A stretch of 64,000 nt of DNA from Micromonospora sp. CCTCC AA 2012012 (GCF_040499845.1 NZ_CP159342.1:1550001-1614000); one strand, 5' to 3'. Shown: positions 32,688-43,361, counted from the stretch's first letter. Translations and numbers: made by a program. The notes: generated from the sequence alone by a model not told the origin.

Positions 32688-35600
32688 GACCGGGCCACCC
32701 GGTCCACGAGCGCGCCGTAGCTGCCCAGCGCGACGAACTCCGGAAGTGTCAGGTCGCTGCCGTGGCGCTGCCGCAGCGCGGTCACCAGCCGCAGGGCGCG
32801 CAGCGAGTCGCCACCGGCGGCCGACCAGCCCGTCGCCGGGTCAGCCGGCGCGACGCCGAGCACCTCCTGCCAGACCGCGGCCACCCGGGTCGCCCACCGG
32901 TCCCGCCCGTCGTCGCCGACCGTGCGGGCGCCGGTGGGTACGGCGGGCAGCGGTGCGGTCGGGTCGGCCGCCAGCAGCCGCCGGAACCCGTCGGCGAAGG
33001 TGTCCACCCGTTCCCCGGGGATGGTGCGGTGGTCGTACTGGATGGTGAGGGCGAGCCGGCCGGTGTCGCCGTCCAGCTCGGCGTCGACGGCGAGGCTGAA
33101 CGCCACGTCCACGGTGATGCCCCGGCTGTCCACGATCCGGCTGCCGCCGTCGGCCGGCCCGTTCGCGAAGTGGGTCCAGTTGAAGAAGTGGTCGAAGCGC
33201 GGCCCGGCCCCGCCCGCACGGACGATCTCCGCGAGCGGGAAACGGTGGTGCTCCATCTGCGCGCACTCGGACCGCCACACCTGCGCGGCCAGCTCCGCCA
33301 GCGACCGGGTGCCCAGCTCGACGCTCACCGGCAGGGTGTTGAGGAACAGCCCGAGGGTGGCGTCGCTGCCCTCGCCCTCCGGCCGGCCGCCGACCACCAG
33401 CCCGCTGACCACGTCGTCCCGGCCGGCGAGTTCACCGATCAGCCGCAGGTGGATGGCGAGCAGCCAGGACTTGGTCGGCACCCCGGCGGCCCGGGCCGCC
33501 CGGGCGACCACGTCGGTGGTGTCCGCCGGCAGCGGCACCCGCTGGGTGGTGGTGGTGTGCGGGTCCGCCCCGCCGAGCAGCAGCGGCGGCACCGCGCCGG
33601 GCCCGTCCAGCCAGAACCGGCGGGTGTCCGGGTCGGCCAGGGCGTCCCGCTCGGCCGCCACGTACTCCCGGAACGGCCACCCGGGGTCCGGCCGGTGGAC
33701 CTGGCCGGCCCGCTCCCGGTCGTACGCGGTGAGCAGGTCGGTGAGGAACAGGTGCAGGCTCCAGCCGTCGAGGACGGCGTGGTGCTCGGCGACGATCAGG
33801 GTGAACTCCGCGGCGTCCTCCCGGACGGCGTGCAGCCGCAGCAGCGGCGGCCGGGTCAGGTCGAAGGGACGTACCCGCTCCTGCGCCACCAGGTCGTCGA
33901 TCCGCGTCCGGCGGGTCTGCGGGTCGGTGCCGCTCAGGTCCGTCACCGGCAGCTCGACCGGCACGTCGGCGTGCACGAGCTGCAACGGCTCGGAGTACGC
34001 GCCCAACGCGAACCCGGTCCGCAGCACCGGGTGGGCGGCCACCAGGCCGGTCAACGCCTGCCGCAGCGCCGCCACGTCCAGCGGCGCGGCGACCCGGTGC
34101 GCGGTGACGTTGTGGTACATCGCCGGGTCGCCGGTCAGCTCGCCGTGGTAGACCATGCCCTGCTGGAGGGCGGTCATCGGGTACGCGTCGGCGAGCCCGG
34201 CGGGCAGCAGCTCCCGGTCGGCCGCGGCCACCAGCGCGAAGCGCCCCGCCTGCTCCGCCGCGTCGATCGGGGCGGCCGGGGTGGTTCCGGCGTCGACCTC
34301 GACCCCGGCGAGGGTGATCTCGCCGTGCGTGACCAGCTCCCGGATCGACTGGTACGTGAAGATGTCGCTGAGCCGGAAGGAGAGCCCCCGCCGGTTCGCC
34401 GCGACCTGCATCTGGATGCTGCGGATGGAGTCGCCGCCGAGCGCGAAGAAGGTCTCCGTCACGCCCACGGTCGGCACCCCGAGGACCTCCCGCCAGGCCT
34501 CGACGAGGATCTCCTCGGCCCGGTTGGCGGGCGCCACGACCGTGCTGTCGCGGGGCCGGTCGAGGCGGGGCGCGGGGAGCGCCGCCCGGTCCAGCTTGCC
34601 GTTGCGGGTCAGCGGCAGCTCGTCCAGGAGCACCACCGCGGCCGGCACCAGGTGGGCCGGGAGCCGGTCGGCCAGCCAGCCGGCCAGCCGCTCGTCCAGC
34701 GGCCCGGCCGCCGGGCCGGCGGGGACGACCACCGCCGGCCGCGGATCGTCGGCGTACTCGGGGCGGACGGCGTGCAGGGTGTGCCGGTCGGTGCCGGTGA
34801 GCAGGTCGTCCTGCCGGGTGACCACGTCGAAGCCCCGCGCCTCGAAGAGGGCGGCCAGCTCGGCCAGCCGGCCCTCGGTATCGGTGCCGGCCGCGTCGTG
34901 CACCTCCATGGCGACCTGCGCGATCAGCGGCCAGTGCCGGTCGGCCAGCCCGGCCAGCACGTCCGCCTCGGCGCGCTGCACGTCGATCTTCAGCAGGTCG
35001 ATCCGCTCGGGGGCCAGCTCGTCGAGGACGGCCGACAGCGGCCGGACCGGCACGGTGAGTTCCCGGCCGGCGAAGCGTTCCGCGAGCAGTTCGTCGACCC
35101 GGTCGAGCAGCACGTCCCGGTCGGCGCCGGCGTCCCGCTCGTTGGCGAGGTACCGCTTGATCACCGCCACCTCGGCGGCCGGGTCGGCGTACGCGGCGTG
35201 GCCGGACATCATCGAATAGCCCGGGTAGTAGGTGAAGGAGACCTCGCCGGCCGCCCGGGACAGCCCGACCCCGTGCACCGTGGCCGGTACGCCGAACTCG
35301 GCGACGTTGCGGCGCAGCAGGTCGGCCACGGCCGGCACCGGCTCGAACGCGTGGATCGTGGCGTCCGGGCAGACGGCGTGCACGAAGAGGGAGAACATGC
35401 CGATGTTCGCGCCCACGTCGAGCACGGTCGCCCCGGGGCGCAGCACGATCCCGTCCCGCAGGTAGACCTGCTGGACGAAGATCTCGTCGTACAGGTAGCG
35501 GGTCTCGTGCGGGTTGACCCCGGCGACCCGGTCCACGTCGACGGTCACCGGCTGACCGCCCGGGCGGACGTACGCGACGAGCCGGTCGCCGTGCCCGTCG

Positions 35601-37990
35601 TCGTCGCGGGCCACCACGGCGGCGTCGGTGACCTCCGGGTGCCCGCGCAGCACCGCGGCGACCTCACCCGGTTCCACCCGGAAGCCGTGGATCTTCACCT
35701 GGTCGTCGAGGCGGCCCAGATAGCGCAGCCGCCGGTCGGCGTCGAAGCGGACCCGGTCGCCGGTGCGGTACACCCGCCCGGTGCGCCCCGAGGGCAGCTC
35801 CACGGCGACGAACCGCCGCGCGGTGGCCTCCGGGTCGCCCAGATATCCGTCGGCGAGCTGCGGTCCGCTGACGCAGAGTTCCCCGGCCACGCCCGGCGGC
35901 ACCGGCCGCAGCCGCTCGTCGAGCACCCAGACCGAGACGCCCGGCAGGGGCCGGCCGATGGTCGGCGGGTCCCCGGCGCGCACCTCGGCGGCGGTGGTGT
36001 CCACCGTGCACTCGGTCGGGCCGTACAGGTTGACCGCGCGGACGCCGGGCAGCGCCGCGACGGTGTCCCACAGCTCCGGCGTGATCGCCTCACCGCCGAG
36101 CAGCAACAGCCCGGGCAACCGGCGGTCACCCGCCCCGGCGAGCAGGATGCGCAGCTGGGAGGGGGTCATGTCGAGCACGTCGACGTCGTGGTCGGCGAGC
36201 GCGGCCGCCAGCGCCGCCCCGTCCCGGCGGACCTCCTCGGGCACGAGCCAGAGGCTGCGGCCGTGGCCGAGCTGCACGAGCTGCTTCACCGAGGCGTCGA
36301 AGGTGAGCGGGGCGTTCACCGCGACCCGCAGGCCGGGCCGGCTGCCCGCGTACACCGTCTGCTCCAGGGCGTCGGCCAGGTGCGCGGCGGCGCCGTGCGA
36401 CACCCGCACCGGGCGGGGCGTGCCGGTGGAACCGGACGTGAAGATCACGTATGCCGGGTCGGCCGGTGCCGGCACCGCGGCGGGCGGCGGCCCGCCGGCC
36501 GCGACGAGGTCGGCGACCCGCACGGTCGCCGGCCCGCCGTCGCCGACGACGAGCGGCGCGCCGACCGCGCGGACCTGGGCGGCGAGCCGGGCCGCCGGGG
36601 CGTCCGGGTCCAGCGGCACGAAGACCGCCCCGGCGCGCAGCACGCCGAGGAACGCCACGACGGTGTCCCGCGACCGGGCGGCCAGCACCCCGACCGTCGT
36701 GCCGGCCAGGCCGCGGCCGGCCAGCGCCCCGGCCACCCGCGCGGCTCGTTCGCGCAGCTCCCCGACGGTGTACGCGCCGTCCGCGGCGACCACCGCCACC
36801 GCGTCCCGGTCCATCCCCGCCAGGCCCGCGTCGAACAGGTCGACGAGGGTACGCCCCGACGCCTCGCCCGGCGTCCCGGCCGCGTCGACCAGCCAGCCGG
36901 CCTCGGCCGCACCGAGCACGGCGGGCGCGACGGCATCGGTGAGCGCGGCGGGCAGCGACCGCAGGATCGCCAGCAGCGAGTCGAGCAGCCACTGCCCGCC
37001 GACCACCCGCAGGACGACCCGGTCGCCGTCGGTGAGCGCGGTGAGCTGCGGACCGGCGGCCGGCGGCGGGGCGTCGACCTCCACCGTGCCGCCGAGAGCG
37101 GCCACGTCGGCCGGATCCGGGGCGGGCAGCACCGCGAACCCGGCGACCGCCCCGGTCCGCTCGTCCACCGGGTCGACCAGGTGGAACGTGTCGTCGGCGG
37201 CGACCTCGGCGGCGCGGACCCGGGCCAGCAGGTCGGCCGGGGCGGCCGGCAGCGGCAGGCCCAGCCGCAGCGGGCCGTAGCCGCCCAGCGGACCCACCAC
37301 CTCGGCGGTGCCGGCGGCGTGCCGGCCGTCGCTCCACCGGGCCAGCACCAGGTCCGCCTCGTCGGCGTCGTCCGGCGCCTCGGCCCGACGGGACACCGCG
37401 AGCGCCCAGGCGGCCAGCAGCACCGTGGTCGGCTCGACGCCGCTGCGCCGCGCCACGTCGGCCAGCCCGGCGGCGTCCACGGTCGCGGTGACCACGGCGC
37501 TCGGGTCGTCCCCGGGCGGGGTGACCAGCCGCGCGGCCGGGGCGGTGGGTGCGGCGGCGGGCGCCTGCTCGCGCTCCTCGAGCTGCCACTCGGCGACGTC
37601 GAGGAACTGCAACGCCTCCGGGTCCTCCGGCAGCGCCTGGCCGGCGTACGCGCGGGCCAGGTCGGCCAGGACGAGGCGCAGGCTGGCCGGGTCGGCGATC
37701 AGCGGGGTGGCGGTCAGCTCCAGGGTGTCGTCGGTGAGGGTGGCCGACAGTTCGCCCTGCGCGCCGAGGGTGACGCTGCGGCTGTCGTCGACGTCCTGCA
37801 TCGGCACCCGCAGGCCGGGGTGGTGCACCAGGGTCAGCCGCAGCGCCTCGTGCCGGGCGACCACCGCGTCCAGCGCGCTCTGCAACCGGGCGCGGTCCAG
37901 CGGGCGGTCGAGCCGCACCCGCGCCCGGACCAGATCCTGCTTGTCGGACCAGGCGAGCCGCTGGACCGGGGACAGGCGGTAGCCGTTCAC
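32684..37990 (-). CDS. NRPS: C(inactive)-A with inserted FkbM methyltransferase-PCP-C-PCP
   Basis: A 1,768-residue synthetase. Residues 1-380 form a condensation-like domain lacking the HHxxxDG motif (the equivalent place reads TPLIADPAS). An A domain follows from about 385 with FTSGSTGTP near 512; its hand-read code D-A-K-D-L-G-L-V-D resembles the Glu code of surfactin synthetase. After [20 protein letters not shown] (near 760) the A domain is interrupted at about 815-1,060 by a SAM methyltransferase of FkbM type (VLDVGANIGMFSLF, LLKIDVQRAEADVL), then resumes with LTRNGKLDRAAL. PCP Ser1188, an active C domain (EHHAVLDGWS, His1403-His1404) and a second PCP (Ser1729) without its own A domain complete it. 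GTG start at 37990 overlaps the upstream oxygenase stop. Confidence 0.92.
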   Translation of the reverse strand: MNGYRLSPVQRLAWSDKQDLVRARVRLDRPLDRARLQSALDAVVARHEALRLTLVHHPGLRVPMQDVDDSRSVTLGAQGELSATLTDDTLELTATPLIADPASLRLVLADLARAYAGQALPEDPEALQFLDVAEWQLEEREQAPAAAPTAPAARLVTPPGDDPSAVVTATVDAAGLADVARRSGVEPTTVLLAAWALAVSRRAEAPDDADEADLVLARWSDGRHAAGTAEVVGPLGGYGPLRLGLPLPAAPADLLARVRAAEVAADDTFHLVDPVDERTGAVAGFAVLPAPDPADVAALGGTVEVDAPPPAAGPQLTALTDGDRVVLRVVGGQWLLDSLLAILRSLPAALTDAVAPAVLGAAEAGWLVDAAGTPGEASGRTLVDLFDAGLAGMDRDAVAVVAADGAYTVGELRERAARVAGALAGRGLAGTTVGVLAARSRDTVVAFLGVLRAGAVFVPLDPDAPAARLAAQVRAVGAPLVVGDGGPATVRVADLVAAGGPPPAAVPAPADPAYVIFTSGSTGTPRPVRVSHGAAAHLADALEQTVYAGSRPGLRVAVNAPLTFDASVKQLVQLGHGRSLWLVPEEVRRDGAALAAALADHDVDVLDMTPSQLRILLAGAGDRRLPGLLLLGGEAITPELWDTVAALPGVRAVNLYGPTECTVDTTAAEVRAGDPPTIGRPLPGVSVWVLDERLRPVPPGVAGELCVSGPQLADGYLGDPEATARRFVAVELPSGRTGRVYRTGDRVRFDADRRLRYLGRLDDQVKIHGFRVEPGEVAAVLRGHPEVTDAAVVARDDDGHGDRLVAYVRPGGQPVTVDVDRVAGVNPHETRYLYDEIFVQQVYLRDGIVLRPGATVLDVGANIGMFSLFVHAVCPDATIHAFEPVPAVADLLRRNVAEFGVPATVHGVGLSRAAGEVSFTYYPGYSMMSGHAAYADPAAEVAVIKRYLANERDAGADRDVLLDRVDELLAERFAGRELTVPVRPLSAVLDELAPERIDLLKIDVQRAEADVLAGLADRHWPLIAQVAMEVHDAAGTDTEGRLAELAALFEARGFDVVTRQDDLLTGTDRHTLHAVRPEYADDPRPAVVVPAGPAAGPLDERLAGWLADRLPAHLVPAAVVLLDELPLTRNGKLDRAALPAPRLDRPRDSTVVAPANRAEEILVEAWREVLGVPTVGVTETFFALGGDSIRSIQMQVAANRRGLSFRLSDIFTYQSIRELVTHGEITLAGVEVDAGTTPAAPIDAAEQAGRFALVAAADRELLPAGLADAYPMTALQQGMVYHGELTGDPAMYHNVTAHRVAAPLDVAALRQALTGLVAAHPVLRTGFALGAYSEPLQLVHADVPVELPVTDLSGTDPQTRRTRIDDLVAQERVRPFDLTRPPLLRLHAVREDAAEFTLIVAEHHAVLDGWSLHLFLTDLLTAYDRERAGQVHRPDPGWPFREYVAAERDALADPDTRRFWLDGPGAVPPLLLGGADPHTTTTQRVPLPADTTDVVARAARAAGVPTKSWLLAIHLRLIGELAGRDDVVSGLVVGGRPEGEGSDATLGLFLNTLPVSVELGTRSLAELAAQVWRSECAQMEHHRFPLAEIVRAGGAGPRFDHFFNWTHFANGPADGGSRIVDSRGITVDVAFSLAVDAELDGDTGRLALTIQYDHRTIPGERVDTFADGFRRLLAADPTAPLPAVPTGARTVGDDGRDRWATRVAAVWQEVLGVAPADPATGWSAAGGDSLRALRLVTALRQRHGSDLTLPEFVALGSYGALVDRVARS

Positions 37991-39003
37991 AACACGCTCC
38001 GGTTGACGTAGAGGTCGGACATGGCGACCAGGATCTGCCGGTCGCCGCTGAAGGGTTCGCGACCGTGGGTCGCCAGAAAGTTGTCCACCACCAGCACGTC
38101 GCCGCGCTGCCAGGGAACCGACACCGCGTGTTCCCGATACCGGTCGCGCAGCTCGGTGACCACCTCGTCGGGGATCGGCTCGCCGTCCCCGAAGTACGCG
38201 TTGCGGGGCAGCCCGTCGGGGCCGTACTCGCGCAGCAGCGCGGCGGAGACCTCCGCCGGCATGTTCGACACGTGGAACAGGTGGGCGTGGTTGAACCACA
38301 CCGTCTCCCCGGTGCGCGGGTGGGTGGCGACCGCCTGCCGCCGGGCCCGGGTACGCAGCCCGTCGTCGCCCAGCCAGGTGAACTCGGTCGCCGAGGCGGC
38401 GCAGTACGCCTCCACCTCCGCCCGGTCCGTGGTCTGGAACGCCTCCTGCCAGGGCAGGTCCAGGTGCGGGCCGTAGTTGCGCACGTAGCAGACCCCGGAG
38501 CGGAGGAAGCGTTCCCGCACGTCGGCGGGGATCAGCGGGGTGATGACCCGCTCGCTGGCCAGCGGGGTGGCCCCGCCGCTGCCGGTGGCCGGCTGCGCGC
38601 ACCAGAAATAGAGGTAGCGGGGCCAGTTGTGCGAGTACGACATCTCGTGGTGCAGCGGGATCCACTGCTCGGCGTTGAACTCGGTGGAGGTGAAGACCCG
38701 GTCGGCGACCTCGTGCCGGGGCGCGGCCCGTTCCAGATAGCCGAGCAGGTCCGGGCTGACTGCGCGGGCGGCCTGGCTGAAGTCGTCGGGGGTGCGCACC
38801 TCGAAGCCGCGGAAGAAGACCGCCCCGTGGCGGTCCAGGTCGGACAGCAGCTCCTCCCGGCGGCCGGCGAGCCAGCCGGCCAGGTCGAGGTCGGGCACGG
38901 CGGCCTCGACGAGCAGCACGAACTCCTCGTCCACCAGGACCCGCCGGGTGACCGGGGAGCTGACCGTGCCGGTGCCGCGCCGACGCGGGGCGGGCCCGCT
39001 CAC
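37987..39003 (-). CDS. TauD/SyrP-like Fe(II)/2-oxoglutarate-dependent oxygenase 1
   Basis: A 338-residue non-heme iron oxygenase. Iron ligands are His118 and Glu120 (PLHHEMSYSHNWP) and a distal His in LATHGREPFSGDRQILVAM, where the following Arg binds 2-oxoglutarate. SyrP-like members hydroxylate the beta-carbon of PCP-bound amino acids, notably Asp. HxE rather than HxD is normal for part of this family. GTG start and both ends overlap neighbours by 4 bases (upstream oxygenase, downstream NRPS). It is a likely tailoring hydroxylase acting on a carrier-bound residue. Confidence 0.9.
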   Translation of the reverse strand: MSGPAPRRRGTGTVSSPVTRRVLVDEEFVLLVEAAVPDLDLAGWLAGRREELLSDLDRHGAVFFRGFEVRTPDDFSQAARAVSPDLLGYLERAAPRHEVADRVFTSTEFNAEQWIPLHHEMSYSHNWPRYLYFWCAQPATGSGGATPLASERVITPLIPADVRERFLRSGVCYVRNYGPHLDLPWQEAFQTTDRAEVEAYCAASATEFTWLGDDGLRTRARRQAVATHPRTGETVWFNHAHLFHVSNMPAEVSAALLREYGPDGLPRNAYFGDGEPIPDEVVTELRDRYREHAVSVPWQRGDVLVVDNFLATHGREPFSGDRQILVAMSDLYVNRSVL

Positions 39004-40058
39004 CGGTCCGCCTCCGGTCCCGCCGGCGCGGACGGGGTCAGCTCCGGCGCGGCGACCGGGTCGGACATCGCGGTGAGGATCCGCCGGGGCGGGGTGAACG
39101 GCTCCCGGGCGTGCGCGGCGAGCATGTTCTCCACCAGCAGCACATCGCCGCGCTGCCAGGCGAAGGAGCGGGTCTCGGCGGCGTACGCGGCCCGCAGCTC
39201 GGCCAGCACCTCGTCCCCGATGGGCGTGCCGTCGCCGTACGCGGTCTGGTAGGGCAGGTCCTCCTCGGCGAGGGCGGCCCGCAGGCCGGCGCTCACCTCG
39301 TCGGGCAGGGAGGTGACGTGGAAGAAGAGCGCGTGGTTGAACCAGGTCCGTTCGCCGGTGACCGGGTGGCGGCGGACCGCCGGGCGGACCTGCCGGGTGC
39401 GTAGCTGCCGGTCACCGACCCACTCGACGTCGACCAGCGCGCGGGCGCAGTACGCCTCGACGTCCTCGCGCCGCTCGGTCTGGAACGCGGTCTGCCAGGT
39501 GAGGCTGATGCCGGGCAGGTAGTTGCGCCGGTAGAGCACCCCGCGCCGCTCAAACTCGGCGACGGTCTCCGGGCGGAGCCGGGCGAGCACGCGGCGACTG
39601 TCCGCCAGCGGCGTACGCCCTCCCGCGGCCGGTTCCACCTCGCAGTGGAACACGATCCGCAGCGGCCAGTTCACCGTGTACGACTGCTCGTTGTGCAGCA
39701 CGATCGGCTGGTCGGCCGGGTGCTCGGTGGAGGTGTAGACGCCCTCGGTGACCTCGCTGCGCGGCGAGGAGCGCTCGCCGTAGGAGAGCACCTCGTCGGA
39801 GAGGGCGGCCATCACGGTGCGGAAGTCGGCGGCGCCGGCCACGGCGAAGCCGCGGAACAGCACGGCCCCGTGCCGACGGGCCAGCTCGTCCACCTCGTCG
39901 CGGTGTCCGGCCAGCCAGCCGGCCAGGTCGACGTCGGGCACGTTCGCCCGGACCAGCGCCGGCAGCGGACCGCCGGGCCAGTCGGGGCGGACGTCCACCA
40001 GGTTCCGTTCGCGGCCGCGACGGGGAATGGTCCGCGCGACCCGGGTCTGCTCAGTCAT
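39000..40058 (-). CDS. TauD/SyrP-like Fe(II)/2-oxoglutarate-dependent oxygenase 2
   Basis: A 352-residue paralogue of the next oxygenase gene. Iron ligands are His122 and Glu124 (IVLHNEQSYTVNWP) with a distal His in LAAHAREPFTPPRRILTAM. The two proteins align throughout, so they probably arose by duplication and now act on different residues or twice on one. The ATG at 40058 overlaps the stop of the A-PCP-C synthetase by 8 bases. Confidence 0.9.
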   Translation of the reverse strand: MTEQTRVARTIPRRGRERNLVDVRPDWPGGPLPALVRANVPDVDLAGWLAGHRDEVDELARRHGAVLFRGFAVAGAADFRTVMAALSDEVLSYGERSSPRSEVTEGVYTSTEHPADQPIVLHNEQSYTVNWPLRIVFHCEVEPAAGGRTPLADSRRVLARLRPETVAEFERRGVLYRRNYLPGISLTWQTAFQTERREDVEAYCARALVDVEWVGDRQLRTRQVRPAVRRHPVTGERTWFNHALFFHVTSLPDEVSAGLRAALAEEDLPYQTAYGDGTPIGDEVLAELRAAYAAETRSFAWQRGDVLLVENMLAAHAREPFTPPRRILTAMSDPVAAPELTPSAPAGPEADR

Positions 40059-43000
40059 CGGATTCTCCCAGGGTGTCGACGCAGTCGGCCAGACCGCGTC
40101 GGGGGTCGGCGGCGGCGGTGCGCAGCAGCGCCGTGAACCGGCGGTGCCAGGCGACCACTCCGTCGCGGTCGAACAGGTCGCTGCGGTACGTCCAGAGCGC
40201 CGCCAGCCCGTCCCGCCGCTCGTCGAGCCAGAGGGTCAGCTCGAGGCGGGCGGTGTCCGGGGTCAGTTCCACGCCGGTGAACCCGACGCCGGACGCGGCG
40301 CGGTGCCGGGCCGGCGGGGCGTTCTGCACGCCGAAGGCGACCTGCACCAGCGGGGTGCGGTCCGGCCGGCGGGTCGGCCGCAGCCGTTCCACCAGCACGT
40401 CGAAGGGGACGTCCTGGTGGGCCGCGGCGAAGAGGGTGACCCGGCGGGCCTCGTCGAGCAGGTCGGCGAAGGTGCGTCCGGGTGCGGGGCGCAGTCGCAG
40501 CGGCACGGTGTTGACGTGACAGCCGACGCTCTCCTCGGCGGCGACGCTGGTCCGGCCGGCGAAGGCGACCCCGACCAGCAGGTCGGGCCGACCGGTGGCC
40601 GCGCCGAGCAGGGTGGCGAAGGCGGCCAGCCCGACCATGTGCAGGCTGACCCGTTCGGCCCGGGCCAGCGCCCGGACCGCGTCGGCGGTGGCGGGGTCCA
40701 CGGTGGTCCGCAGCGCCCCGCCGCCCGGCCGGCCACCGGGCCGTGGCGCAGCCGGTCCCGGGTGGGGCTGGTCCACGGAGCCCGACCCGGCGAGCCGAAC
40801 GTGGTCGGTCCGCTGCCGATCGGGTGTCGAGGCGCCGACGGACGCACCCGGATCACGAGCGCCGGCCTTCGAGCCGGGTGGGACGGCGGGCAGGTCGAGC
40901 AGGTCGGGTGCGCCGCGCAGCTCGTCGAGCACGTCGGCCAGTGCCCGCTGCCCCGCCGGCCCGGCCAGCCACTCCCGCTGGGCCAGGGCGAACGCCGCCG
41001 GCCCGACCGCCGGGGACTCCGGCGCGGCGGGGTCGTCGTACGCCCGGGCCAGGTCCCGGACGATCAGGCCGAACGACCAGTCGTCGCAGACGATGTGGTG
41101 CACGACCAGCAGCAGCGCCACCGCGCGACCGGTGTCGTCGGGCACCAGGTGGGCGCGCAGCAGCGGCCCGGTGGCCAGGTCCATGGGGGCCCGGGTGGCC
41201 TCGGCGGTGAGCCGGGCGAGCCGCTCGTCCAGGGACGTGCCCGGTGCGGGCGGCGCGACGACCGGCGGTGGGCCGACGGCGGGCCGGACGAGCTGCACCG
41301 GCCCGTCCGGCCCGGACGGGAACACCGTGCGCAGGGCCGGATGCCGGTGCACCACCCGACGCAGCGCCCGCGCCAGCCGGTCCGGGTCCAGCGGCGCGTC
41401 GAACCGCACCGCGAAGGCCAGCAGGTAGGAGGTGTCGTCCGGGTCGAGCCGGTGCAAAAACCACAGCCGGGTCTGCGCGGCCGACAGCGGCGCGGGACCG
41501 GCCGGTGCCGGCCCGGCCCATCCCGGTGTCGCCCCGCCGGTCAGCCGGCCCGATCCGGCTGCCGGCCCGACGGGCGCGGTGGCCGTGGCGTCGCCGGGCG
41601 CGGTCGGCGCGTCGAGGTGGGCGGCGAGCGCCGCGACGGTCGGGTGGGCGAAGAGGTCGCCCGGTCCGACCGGCCGCCCGGTCGCGACGGCCAGCCGGGT
41701 CGCGCAGCGGACCGCGAGCAGCGAGTCGCCGCCGAGAGCGAGGAAGTCGCCGTCGGCGGTCACCGGCACCCCGAGCACCTCGCGCCACACCGCCGCCACC
41801 GTGCCGGCCGTCCCGTCGAGCGCTCCAGCGTCGGGCCCGGCGTCGGCGCCGAGGGTGGGGGAGGGCAGTGCCGACCGGTCCACCTTGCCGTTGGGCAGGG
41901 TGGGCAGCCGGTCCAGCCAGACCAGGGTCGCCGGGACCAGCGGCGCGGGCAGCACCTCGGCCAGCCGGGCCCGGACGTCGTCGCGCCGCTCGCCGACCAG
42001 GTAGCCGACCAGCAGCGGGTCGCCGCTCGGTCCCTGCCGGACGGCGGCGGTCGCCTCGCGTACGTCGGGCAGGGCGGCGAGGCGGGCGGCGACCTCACCC
42101 AGCTCGATCCGGTAGCCACGCAGCTTCACCTGGTCGTCGAGGCGACCCAGGTAGGTCAGCTGCCCGTCGGGGCGCAGCCGGACCCGGTCGCCGGTGCGGT
42201 ACATCCGGTCGCCGGGGCGGAACGGGTCGGGCCGGAAGCGGGCCTCGGTCTCCGCCGGCCGGTCGAGGTAGCCGCGGGCCAGGCCCGCCCCGGCCAGGTG
42301 CAGCTCACCCGGTTCGCCGGGTGGCACGGGTCGCCCGTCGGCGTCGAGGACGTACGCCCGGGTCTGCGGCAGCGGGCGGCCGATCGGCGGGTCTCCGCTG
42401 TCGGGCGGCACCTCCGCCCAGGTGGAGTAGGTGGTGTCCTCGGACGGGCCGTAGAGGTTGCAGAGCCGGCGTACGTGCGGGCGGGCCCAGACCCGGGCCG
42501 CCAGCGCGGCGGTGAGCGGCTCACCGGCCAAACAGACCGTCCGTACGCTCGCCGGCAGGGCACCGGCGGTGAGCAGTTCCCCCATCGCGGAGGGCACGGT
42601 GTTGACCAGGGTGACGGGCAGCCGGTCCGCCCCGGGGGCGGCGAGGGCCAGCACGTCGTCGACGAGCAGCACCCGGCCGCCCCAGCAGAGCGGACCGAAG
42701 ATCTCGAAGACCGACAGGTCGAAGCAGACGGAGGTGGCGGCGAGCATGCCACCGAGTTCGGTGTCGTCGAAGGTCTGCCGGGTCCAGTGCAGCAGCACCG
42801 ACGCCGAGCGGTGTTCGATGGCCACGCCCTTGGGGCGCCCGGTGGAGCCGGAGGTGTAGATGACGTACGCCAGGTCCTCCGGCGTCGCGGGCACCGCCGG
42901 GTCGGTGCCGTCCCCGCCCGCGTCGAGCCGGTCGATCGGGACGGCCAGCTCGCCGAACCGGTCGGCGAGGTCGGTGCGGGTGAGCACCAGCCGGGTCCCG

Positions 43001-43361
43001 GAGTCGGCGGTCATGAACGCCACCCGGGCCGGTGGGTACGCCGGGTCCAGCGGCACGTAGGCGGCGCCGGCCTTGAGCACCGCGAGCAGGGCGACCACCA
43101 GCTCGGGCGTACGCGGCAGGCAGACGCCGACGCGGTCCTCCCGGGCCACCCCGCGCGCCAGCAGCACCCGGGCCAGCCGGTTCGCCGCCTCGTCCAGCTC
43201 GCGGTACGTCAGCACCCGGTCGGCGTGCCGTACCGCCTCCGCCTGCGGGGTCCGGGCGGTCTGCGCGGCCACCATCCGGTGCAGGCACTCCACGGTGGCG
43301 GGTGCGGCGGCGCGTCGGCCGCCGCTGCGGCGGGTGGGCCCGGCGGGGCGGGCGGGTGCGC

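Noticed and set aside
37991..38665. Upstream extension of the FkbM-containing NRPS
   Set aside because: It is an alternative frame of the TauD-like gene. The GTG at 37990 overlapping the oxygenase stop begins a recognisable condensation-like domain.
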